From positions 41,453,443 to 41,517,442 of the forward strand of contig OX439009.1 of NCBI GenBank assembly GCA_949316495.1: a stretch of 64,000 bases of DNA. Direction: 5' to 3'. The position numbers and the translations under genes were made by a program. How positions within the stretch are numbered: the first letter of the stretch is position 1; each line of letters starts with the position of its first letter. Below, in pieces: positions 26,401 through 38,400 of the stretch. The notes under the pieces are model-generated. The model searched no databases and was not told where the DNA came from. It saw only the letters and a program-made list of their open reading frames with translations. This DNA is from Amphiduros pacificus. Lineage: Eukaryota; Annelida; Polychaeta; Phyllodocida; Hesionidae.

Positions 26401-29400
26401 AGATCAAAAGAAACAGATATCTATAACCCATCTCTTATTTATATCTAACCATTTTCTAGTTGATTCTCTGTAGGTAGGTATATAAGGTTAGCATGTAATT
26501 TTTTATATTGAATATCAGGTGTGTCATATGATTAACAGAAAATTGTAATCAGCCAAAGAAATTCAGTTACCGTGGTGTTGCATATTTCTCTGGAAAGGTC
26601 ATATGGAAAGTAGTCTGATAGGATGTTAGTTTCAATGGGAGTTAATGTGTTGATATGTACTTAATGAGTTCATTCATACTCACAGTATTACTGCCATTAA
26701 TAGACCTTGTACCATTATACAATACTCAACCATTCACGGTATTACTGCCATTAATAGACCTTGTACCATTGTACAATACTCAACCATTCACGGTATTACT
26801 GCCATTAATAGACCTTGTACCATTGTACATTACTCAACCATTCACGGTATTACTGCCATTAATAGACCTTGTACCATTATACAATACTCAACCATTCACG
26901 GTATTACTGCCATTAATAGACCTTGTACCATTGTACAGTACTCAACCATTCACGGTATTACTGCCATTAATAGACCTTGTACCATTGTACAAAACTCAAC
27001 CATTCACGGTATTACTGCCATTAATAGACCTTGTACCATTGTACATTACTCAACTGTTCACGGTATTACTGCCATTAATAGAGCTTGTACCATTCTCCAA
27101 TATTAATACGATTTACAGAACTAATGTGCCATACCATAATACTAGAACTAATCACAGTATAAGTGCCATTAATAGAGCTTGTATCATTCTACACTATTAA
27201 ACCAATCACAGTTCTCAACCTATTCACCGTGTTAATGCCAGGAACAGTAAACCAGTAACATTCACAAAACTAATACCAATATAATTCAACGTACAATTAT
27301 CTTCACGATATTACAGCACTAAAACATTTCATATGGCCAATTACAAAACTGGTAAAAACCAGTATAATTTACAGTCTTGTACTATTTGAAGTAAGTGACT
27401 ACAATTGGCTTCAGTCCTAATAATACAGTGTCAATCGTAGTATCAATCCCATAAAAAGCATTCATAATTCACAGTATTAGTAATGCAGTCAGTGCAAGTG
27501 CAATTTTGTTGGAGTCTAGATGACCATTCTTCATTTATATGTAATAAGGCTAAACAGGTGAGATCATAAATGTATTTAAAATGTATGTTTGATAAGCAGG
27601 AAAGATACATCACTTTGCTCTGTCAGCTGTGTTCAAAATATTCTTTGAAGAAGAAATATATTTTGCTTTCTAAATGATGTGCATTCGCTGGAAGATAAAC
27701 GTTTCAGAAGATAAAAGAATGCTTCCTCATAAGAAAGAATGATTGCTTAACGCCATATTGGCACCAAAAGGTTATTTAGTGCCTTAAACTACCAAAATCA
27801 TTTAATGTTGACAAAGCAAGTAACTTTGTATGCATTAACAGCTTTAATAGGGAATTAAACATCATCATCAAAATACATCTCAATGATATATCATAAGTGT
27901 GCATGATTAAAAAGACTTAAACAGTTCTCAAAGGTAAGTTATGGTTTTTGATCAAAATGAAAGCATTAATCTCCTCTGTGTCTGAGGTATACAATGTTTG
28001 ATACAGTATATGTGAGTAGTATACCATAAGCTATCAGAATATATCTGTGTTGGTACCACTTGTTCATGATAAATGTTCAAGTGCTGAATAGAGTTGCAAA
28101 ATTTAGCTGATTTTAAACAAATGAATTTTTTATGTGTCAAATTTTACATAAATACATTGCAAGTGCATGGAGGCCAAATTTATTTTGTTTGGTTCGCCTA
28201 CTTTGAAATTCATTACTTTGGACCTGAAATGTATGCATTTCAAAAATGAGGAAACAATTCTTGGCTGAAATACTAGAAGTTCAAATCTTATGAATGATTT
28301 TATTTAGCAGTATTTTAATTATATATTTGCAAATATACATCTTTTTGTGTTTTGACTAAAAGAAATATACCTTAAATTCCTTGATTTAGGACTATCATAA
28401 AATCTAATGATTGTTTTTTCTTTAAAATTGACAATTATACATCATAGCTTTAGCAAAGATATGCATAATTGGTTCCAGCACACATAATTGCATTCCCCCT
28501 TCTCTCTGCAGAACCATGATGCCCGTATCATTGTGAGTGGCTTCTATCAGGACATGGCACTGAAGGTATTCTGTGAGGTGAGTGGCTTCACCTAGGACAT
28601 TGCACTGGAGCTTTCTGTGAGGTGAGTGGCCTCTATCAGGACATGGCACTGGAGGTATTCTGTGAGGTGAGTGGCTTCTACCACCAGTCAATGCACTGGA
28701 GGTATTCTGTGAGGTGAGTGGCTTCACCTAGGACATTGCACTGGAGGTATTCTGTGAGGTGAGTGGCTTCACCTAGGACATTGCACTGGAGGTATTCTGT
28801 GAGGTGAGTGGCTTCACCTAGGACATTGCACTGGAGGTATTCTGTGAGGTGAGTGGCTTCACCTAGGACATTGCACTGGAGGTATTCTGTGAGGTGAGTG
28901 GCTTCACCTAGGACATTGCACTGGAGGTATTCTGTGAGGTGAGTGGCTTCTATCAGGACATGGCACTGGAGGTATTCTGTGAGGTGAGTGGCTTCTACCA
29001 CCAGTCAATGCACTGGAGGTATTCTGTGAGGTGAGTGGCTTCTACCACCAGACATTGCACTGGAGGTATTCTGTGAGGTTAGTGGCTTCTATCAGGACAT
29101 TGCACTGGAGGTATTCTGTGAGGTGAGTGGCTTCACCTACGACATTGCACTGGAGGTATTCTGTGAGGTGAGTGGCTTCTATCAGGACATTGCACTGGAG
29201 GTATTCTGTGAGGTGAGTGGCTCCTATCAGGACATTGCACTGGAGGTATTCTGTGAGGTGAGTGGCTTCTATCAGGACATGGCACTGGAGGTATTCTGTG
29301 AGGTGAGTGGCTTCTACCATGACATGGCACTGGAGGTATTCTGTGAGGTGAGTGGCTTCTATCAGGACATTGCACTGGAGGTATTCTGTGAGGTGAGTGG

Positions 29401-32400
29401 CTTCACCTAGGACATTGCACTGGAGGTATTATGTGAGGTGAGTGGCTTCTATCAGGACATTGCACTGGAGGTATTCTGTGAGGTGAGTGGCTTCTATCAG
29501 GACATTGCACTGGAGGTATTCTGTGAGGTGAGTGGCTTCACCTAGGACATTGCACTGGAGGTATTATGTGAGGTGAGTGGCTTCTATCAGGACATTGCAC
29601 TGGAGGTATTCTGAGAGGTGAGTGGCTTCTAACAACAGACATGGCACTGGAGGTATTCTGTGAGGTGAGTGGCTTCTATCAGGACATGGCACTGGAGGTA
29701 TTCTGTGAGGTGAGTGGCTTCTACCATGACATGGCACTGGAGGTATTCTGTGAGGTGAGTGGCTTCTATCAGGACATTGCACTGGAGGTATTCTGTGAGG
29801 TGAGTGGCTTCACCTAGGACATTGCACTGGAGGTATTATGTGAGGTGAGTGGCTTCTACCACCAGTCATTGCACTGGAGGTATTCTGTGAGATGAGTGGC
29901 TTCTACCAACAGACATAGCACTGGAGGTATTCTGTGAGATGAGTGGCTTCTACCACCAGACATAGCACTGGAGGTATTCTGTGAGGTGAGTGGCTTCTAC
30001 CACCAGACATAGCACTGGAGGTATTCTGTGAGGTGAGTGGCTTCTATCAGGACATAGCACTGGAGGTATTCTGTGAGGTGAGTGACTTCTATCAGGACAT
30101 GGCACTGGAGGTATTCTGTGAGGTGAGTGGCTTCTACCACCAGACATAGCACTGGAGGTATTAGGTGAGATGAGTGGCTTCTACCACCAGACATAGCACT
30201 GGAGGTATTCTGTGAGGTGAGTGACTTCTATCAGGACATGGCACTGGAGGTATTCTGTGAGGTGAGTTGCTTCTATCAGGACATAGCACTGGAGGTATTC
30301 TGTGAAGTGAGTGGCTTCTACCATGACATGGCACTGGAGGTATTCTGTGAGGTGAGTGACTTCTATCAGGACCTTGCACTGGAGGTATTCTGTGAGGTGA
30401 GTGGCTTCACCAAGGACATAGCACTGGAGGCATTCTGTGAGGTGAGTGGCTTCTATCAGGACATAGCACTGGAGGTATTCTGTGAGGTGAGTGGCTTCTA
30501 TCAGGACATTGCACTGGAGGTATTCTGTGAGGTGAGTGGCTTCTATCAGGACATGGCACTGAAGGTATTCTGTGAGGTGAGTGGCTTCTATCAGGACATT
30601 GCACTGGAGGTATTCTGTGAGGTGAGTGGCTTCTATCAGGACATTGCACTGGAGGTATTCTGTGAGGTGAGTGGCTTCTATCAGGACATTGCACTGGAGG
30701 TATTCTGTGAGGTGAGTGGCTTCCATCAGGACATTGCACTGGAGGTATTATGTGAGGTGAGTGGCTTCTATCAGGACATGGCACTGGAGGTATTATGTGA
30801 GGTGAGTGGCTTCTATCAGGACATTGCACTGGAGGTATTCTGTGAGGTGAGTGGCTTCTATCAGGACATGGCACTGGAGGTATTCTGTGAGGTGAGTGGC
30901 TTCTATCAGGACATTGCACTGGAGGTATTCTGTGAGGTGAGTGGCTTCTATCAGGACATGGCACTGGAGGTATTCTGTGAGGTGAGTGGCTTCTATCAGG
31001 ACATGGCACTGGAGGTATTCTGTGAGGTGAGTGGCTTCTATCAGGACATGGCACTGGAGGTATTCTGTGAGGTGAGTGGCTTCTACCAGGACATGGCACT
31101 GGAGGTATTATGTGATGTGAGTGGCTTCTACCACCAGACATTGCACTGGAGGTATTCTGTGAGGTGAGTGGCTTCTATCAGGACATTGCACTGAAGGTAT
31201 TCTGTGAGGTGAATGGCTTCTATCAGGACATTGCACTGGAGGTATTCTATGAGGTGAATGGCTTCACCTAGGACATGGCACTGGAGGTATTATGTGATGT
31301 GAGTGGCTTCTACCACCAGACATTGCACTGGAGGTATTCTGTGAGGTGAGTTGCTTCTATCAGGACATTGCACTGGAGGTATTCTGTGAGATGAGTGGCT
31401 TCTATCAGGACATTGCACTGGAGGTATTCTGTGAGGTGAGTGGCTTCTATCAGGACATTGCACTGGAGGTATTCTGTGAGGTGAGTGGCTTCTATCAGGA
31501 CATTGCACTGGAGGTATTCTGTGAGGTGAGTGGCTTCACCTAGGACATTGCACTGGAGGTATTCTGTGAGGTGAGTGGCTTCTATCAGGACATGGCACTG
31601 AAGGTATTCTGTGAGGTGAGTGGCTTCTATCAGGACATTGCACTGAAGGTATTCTGTGAGGTGAGTGGCTTCTATCAGGACATTGCACTGGAGGTATTCT
31701 GTGAGGTGAGTGGCTTCTATCAGGACATGGCACTGAAGGTATTCTGTGAGGTGAGTGGCTTCACCTAGGACATAGAACTGGAGGTATTCTGTGAGGTGAG
31801 TGGCTTCTATCAGGACATCGCACTGGAGGTATTCTGTGAGGTGAGTGGTTTCACCTAGGACATGGCACTGGAGGTATTATGTGAGGTGAGTGGCTTCTAC
31901 CACCAGACATGGCACTGAAGGTGTTCTGTGAGGTCTCCTACCAGTAAGGTATTCTGATATATGTTTAAGGCACACATTACTAGATTGTTTGTGTTTCAGG
32001 CATTCAAGGCTGGTTTGTATGGCCCAAAGTATGTTTGGATCATGCTCGGGTGGTACAATGATGGATGGTGGAAACTGAACACCACTGGCACAGACTGCAC
32101 ACCAGAACAACTCACTCTATTTGCAGAGGGTCACATTGCAACAGGCATTCTCTATCTGAACCCAGAGGAAGAGGTAAATATGATAAAATATCAAAGCTAA
32201 TAAAAAACATGTAGAAATATGCACTGTTTAATAAACAGTTTTTTCCAAAATATTGCTCCAGTATTGCCAAAGGAACATTAAATTATATTTTAACACTTAG
32301 TTGATCACATTCCGAAATATTTAAATCCAAAATACCAAAAATCAAAAGTTTCTGACTTATACTATGTACTAATATATGTTTGATAATATGTTTCAAACAA

Positions 32401-35400
32401 ATTTGAGGTCACCGTATTAGTGGTTTTTTGGTATAACTTAACCTCAGATTTTGAAAGTTGTTTGTTCAAATGCATATTTACTAGAGGTATAGAAATTCAT
32501 AACATTCTCTTGATTTTCAAACAGTTGTGTGTATTAACAGTTTAACCAAATGGAACTTATCTTGCAATGTTTTTTTATAAGTTAAAGCTTTCATGAGGTC
32601 ACAGAGGTCACAGGCACTATTACACAAAACTATGATACAAATTAGCTATCTCACAAAAATCAAACATAATACACCCATTGATTCAGTTTTGCTGAAAGTA
32701 CCAATTGCAAGTACTGGTTATTCTATTGTGACAAATGTGTGGTCACATGTGACCCCTAGTGTGGTCTGTAAGGATGTTAGGCCTGTAGACACACATTAAA
32801 GGAAAACAGGGCCAGCTTTTTTATACAATCTCAAGCAAGACATTTCTGATCTCAGATTTGAAGCTCATACTTACATATTAAGTAAAATTTAATATTAGAT
32901 TTCAAGTTCTTGCTTACATTTTCTTGCTTGAGATTGTTTCAAAACAAAAGCTGGCCCTGTTTTCCATTATTGTGTGTCTACAGGCCCAGACCAAAAATCC
33001 CCCAATGTATAGGGGCCCATTGTTAAAAAAACAACTTTACAAAGCAGGTATTTGCACAAGTTTGTTGACAAAGTGTCCAATGGATTTAAATTTTAGCAAA
33101 AGAATCATCTACCTTCAAATGGCATAGACATTTATGTGGGGGAAATATGATTGGTAATGACATTTGATCTCAATGTTTTGGGTTTGAACATTTATATTAG
33201 GCTAGGAACAACTGCTCAAAATCTCATTCCACAAATGCTTTAATAAACAAAATGTCACGGTTGGCATGCAATCATATCGTTTTTTTTATTAACTCAACAT
33301 AAGTTTGAGAATCCATTATTTTAAATTTTCAAATGTTATCTTACTAATCTGTCCAGCAATGATATAACATGTGTGTTAGGGTGCTTATTTTTGAGTTATA
33401 TAACTTGGTAAAATACCAAAAATCATATTTCACATCTGGCCATGACAGGTTTAATAACTCAAAGTTAGGCATGGTGACCCATGCTTTCATTAGTCTTGCA
33501 CATGTTGGGTTATATTTCATGTAAAAATAACAAAGTTTGAGGATAAATTCCAAATCAAAATCGTTTCAGGTTGGAGTGAGTGGCCTGACACCAAGCCAAT
33601 GGTTGGAGCTCTATTTGAACAAGTCTCAACACAGAGTGTTATTTGGTGATATCATGGCTCCTCAAGCTTATGATGCTCCATGGGCAATAGCCCTAGCTCT
33701 AAACCACACCCTGACTGTCCTCAAAGCACAATGTAAGGAAATAATACTGTATGGCTCTAAACCACACCCTGACTGTCCTCAAATCACAATGTAAGGAAAT
33801 AATATTGTATGGCCCTAAACCACACCCTGACTGTCCTCAAACCACAATGTAAGGAAATAATATGGTATGACCCTAAACCACACCCTGACAGTCCTCAAAG
33901 CACAATGTAAGGAAATAATATTGTATGGCTCTAAACCACACCCTGCCTGTCCTCAAAGCAGAATGTAAGGAAATAATATTGTATGGCCCTAAACCACACC
34001 CTGACTGACCTCAAAGCACAATGTAAGGAAATAATATTGTATGGCCCTAAACCACACCCTGACTGTCCTCAAAGCACAATGTAAGGAAATAATATTGTAT
34101 GGCCCTAAACCACACCCTGACAGTCCTCAAAGCACAATGTAAGGAAATAATATTGTATGGCCCTAAACCACACCCTGACTGTCCTCAAAGCACAATGTAA
34201 GGAAATAATATTGTATGGCCCTAAACCACACCCTGACAGTCCTCAAAGCACAATGTAAGGAAATAATATTGTATGGCCCTAAACCACACCCTGACTGACC
34301 TCAAAGCACAATGTAAGGAAATAATATGGTATGGCCCTAAACCACACCCTGACTGTCCTCAAAGCACAATGTAAGGAAATAATATTGTATGGCCCTAAAC
34401 CACACCCTGACTGACCTCAAAGCACAATGTAAGGAAATAATACTGTATGGCCCTAAACCACACCCTGACTGTCCTCAAAGCACAATGTAAGGAAATAATA
34501 TGGTATGGCCCTAAACCACACCCTGACTGACCTCAAAGCACAATGTAAGGAAATAATATGGTATGACCCTAAACCACACCCTGACTGTCCTCAAAGCACA
34601 ATGTAAGGAAATAATATTGTATGGCCCTAAACCACACCCTGACTGTCCTCAAAGCAGAATGTAAGGAAATAATACTGTATGGCTCTAAACCACACCCTGA
34701 CTGACCTCAAAGCAGAATGTAAGGAAATAATATTGTATGACCCTAAACCACACCCTGACTGTCCTCAAAGCACAATGTAAGGAAATAATATTGTATGGCC
34801 CTAAACCACACCCTGACTGACCTCAAAGCACAATGTAAGGAAATAATACTGTATGGCCCTAAACCACACCCTGACTGACCTCAAAGCACAATGTAAGGAA
34901 ATAATACTGTATGGCCCTAAACCACACCCTGACTGACCTCAAAGCACAATGTAAGGAAATAATATTGTATGGCCCTGAACCACACCCTGACTGTCCTCAA
35001 AGCACAATGTAAGGAAATAGTATTGTATGGCCCTAAACCACACCCTGACTGTCCTCAAAGCACAATGTAAGGAAATAATATTGTATGGCCCTAAACCACA
35101 CCCTGACTGACCTCAAAGCACAATGTAAGGAAATAATATTGTATGGCCCTGAACCACACCCTGACTGACCTCAAAGTAGAATGTAAGGAAATAGTATTGT
35201 ATGGCCCTAAACCACACCCTGACTGTCCCCAAAGCACAATGTAAGGAAATAATATTGTATGGCCCTAAACCACACCCTGACTGACCTCAAAGCACAATGT
35301 AAGGAAATAATACTGTATGGCTCTAAACCACACCCTGACTGTCCTCAAAGCACAATGTAAGGAAATAATATTGTATGGCCCTAAACCACACCCTGACTGA

Positions 35401-38400
35401 CCTCAAAGCAGAATGTAAGGAAATAATATTGTATGGCCCTAAACCACACCCTGACTGTCCTCAAAGCAGAATGTAAGGAAATAATATTGTATGGCCCTAA
35501 ACCACACCCTGACTGTCCTCAAAGCACAATGTAAGGAAATAATATGGTATGACCCTAAACCACACCCTGACTGTCCTCAAAGCACAATGTAAGGAAATAA
35601 TATGGTATGACCCTAAACCACACCCTGACTGACCTCAAAGCAGAATGTAAGGAAATAATATGGTATGACCCTAAACCACACCCTGACTGTCCTCAAAGCA
35701 CAATGTAAGGAAATAATATGGTATGACCCTAAACCACACCCTGACTGTCCTCAAAGCACAATGTAAGGAAATAATATGGTATGACCCTAAACCACACCCT
35801 GACTGACCTCAAAGCAGAATGTAAGGAAATAATATTGTATGGCCCTAAACCACACCCTGACTGTCCTCAAAGCACAATGTAAGGAAATAATATGGTATGA
35901 CCCTAAACCACACCCTGACTGTCCTCAAAGCACAATGTAAGGAAATAATATGGTATGACCCTAAACCACACCCTGACTGACCTCAAAGCAGAATGTAAGG
36001 AAATAATATGGTATGGCCCTAAACCATACCCTGACTGTCCTCAAAACACATTGTAGGAAATGATAGGATATGGCCCTTAAAAAATACCCTGACTGTCCAC
36101 AAAGCAGCACATAGTTGGAAATAATGTTATGGCCCTAAATAAAATATTTGGCTCAAGATCATAACCCATCCTTTCCTCAAATCAAAAGTAAGAAATTCAC
36201 TTCATAATGATGTTTATATAAACTAGTAAAGGTTATGCCATCAAACTCAATGTCTAGTCCATATCACTTTATATTTGGAATTATTACACTGGTGTATCAT
36301 GAAAAGTAATTCTATATTTCCCATGAAAGATTCTTCTCTAGGTTTGGAAGATTTTGAATACAGAAACAAAGAGATGGGAAGAATAATTATGGAAAGTATG
36401 AAACAAATCAGATTTAATGGCATGAAAGGCAATATCTTCTTTGATGAACATCAGGACCACAATGGCATGGTGAAAATCGACAGGCTGCAAGGTAGATATC
36501 AAACATCCATACTCAAATATATACCTATCCAAATATATACCTATCCAAATATATACCTATCCAAATATATACCTATCCAAATATATACCTATCCAAATAT
36601 ATACCTATCCAAATATATACCTATCCAAATATATACCTATCCAAATATATACCTATCCAAATATATACCTATCCAAATATATACCTATCCAAATATATAC
36701 CTATCCAAATATATACCTATCCAAATATATACCTATCCAAATATATACCTATCCAAATATATACCTATCCAAATATATACCTATCCAAATATATACCTAT
36801 CCAAATATATACCTATCCAAATATATACCTATCCAAATATATACCTATCCAAATATATACCTATCCAAATATATACCTATCCAAATATATACCTATCCAA
36901 ATATATACCTATCCAAATATATACCTATCCAAAAAGCAAAACGCACCAACAATAAATTGGTATACTATTGGAATCTTTTGTCTACTTTGTCATGAATAAA
37001 CATGACCATATACAATAAGACCTAATATGGTCATGACTAAATGTGATCATATGAGGTAAAGCACAGAATTCCCATTGGCCTAATATGGTCATGACTGAAC
37101 GTGAACATATAAGGTAAGGCACAGCCTTTATATGACCTAGTATGGCCATGCATAGCCATTACATGGCATTATTTAGTCACGCATGTATGCAGTGATCCAG
37201 TGTTACCTCAGTGAGTCACGTTTATGATTGTCCAAATACATGACATTGTGTTTATTATTTTTTTCATCCATAAATGGTGTGCTCGTTGTCACGTAGTCCA
37301 TACCATAGTGGTGTGAACTTGGCAATGTGTGGAACACCAAAAGCAATCAGGATTTCCTCAATAGCCTCAGACAAAAAATGCACTCACAACACTTGAGTTT
37401 ATTGATTTCCCGAGATGAATGTCTCATTTATCTAGTTTATTGTTCATCAATTCTTCTACTGTAAAAATAGTAAGAAATAGAGTATTAACCATTGGCCTAG
37501 AGGATATCAATACACTGTAGATAGTTGTTATGGTACATTTCCTATTGAATAACAGTAAAAGTTGCTCATCAATTCTTCTATTCTAAAAAACAAAGTAAGG
37601 GATAGACTATCAACCATTGGCCTAGAGGAGATCAATAAAATGTAAATAGTTCTTATGGTAAATTTGCTATTAATTTACAGTAAAAGTTGCTTACAGCACC
37701 GTTAAAAGCAGATTTTGCTGTAAATTAACAGTAACTTCTATTTATTGTGTCTACAGTAACATTTGGTGCATAACTATGTTTCTACAGTACCTTTTGCTGC
37801 AATTTATTTACGTCATAACTTTTGCTGTAGAATATCATTCAACTGTTACTTCTCACAACATATAGTAAATGTTATTCAGGCAAAAAAAAGAGAAATATAT
37901 CTGTTCTGATCACCATATTTAAGCTAGAGTATCAGGATGCCTTTAGTATCAGGATACCAAATAAATTCTTATAATGATATCATCCCTGGTTAAAGTGCTA
38001 CTTCCGCTTTCATCAGCATCACCACACTGTAAGATGTAACTGTAGTATATCAAAACCTTTTGCTGTAAATGATCTATTACAACCTTTTACAGTGCATGTT
38101 TAATAGTTTCACAGCCATAATTAAGTCTCCAAGACAATTTAAAATTATGATAACAAAACTGAATATTATATGGTGACTTTGGAAGTGTTTGTGGCAATAT
38201 TAAGAGGATTTGCTGACATGTATTTGTTCTGCTTATTTTGTGCCCATCTATTCATGAATTGGCCATAATGGTTGAAAACGTATGTTTAGGTCATGAAATA
38301 TAATGGATTCCAAGTTTATTCCAATCATGTGTCTGAAAAGAAAAGTTCTATTACTTGTTATCCTCAAATGGTATACATTTTGTACATAATGTAAAGAACA

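Larger units (their letters stand above)
24516..26671. other. Intron 4, before the 54-bp array
   Basis: Contains a dispersed repeat at 24788-25140 (inverted partner at 50628-51165), a degenerate array of about 120-bp period at 25430-26120 and two tRNA-derived SINE-like heads at 25775-25852 and 26160-26218. No coding exon. Confidence 0.55.

Noticed and set aside
26655-27200. 181-codon frame VLLPLIDLVPLYNTQPFT
   Set aside because: 54-bp minisatellite in intron 4.
30217-31167. 316-codon frame of FYQDMALEVFCEVSG repeats as a separate gene
   Set aside because: It is derived from exon 5 by tandem duplication; it has no start of its own. It matters only as possible exon extension.
28512-36060. CRISPR-like arrays
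   Set aside because: The repeats have no unique spacers between constant repeats, and the context is an animal gene.
36275-36955. 226-codon frame including exon 8 as a gene
   Set aside because: Only 36342-36491 is coding; the rest reads into the 16-bp array. The start codon is intronic.
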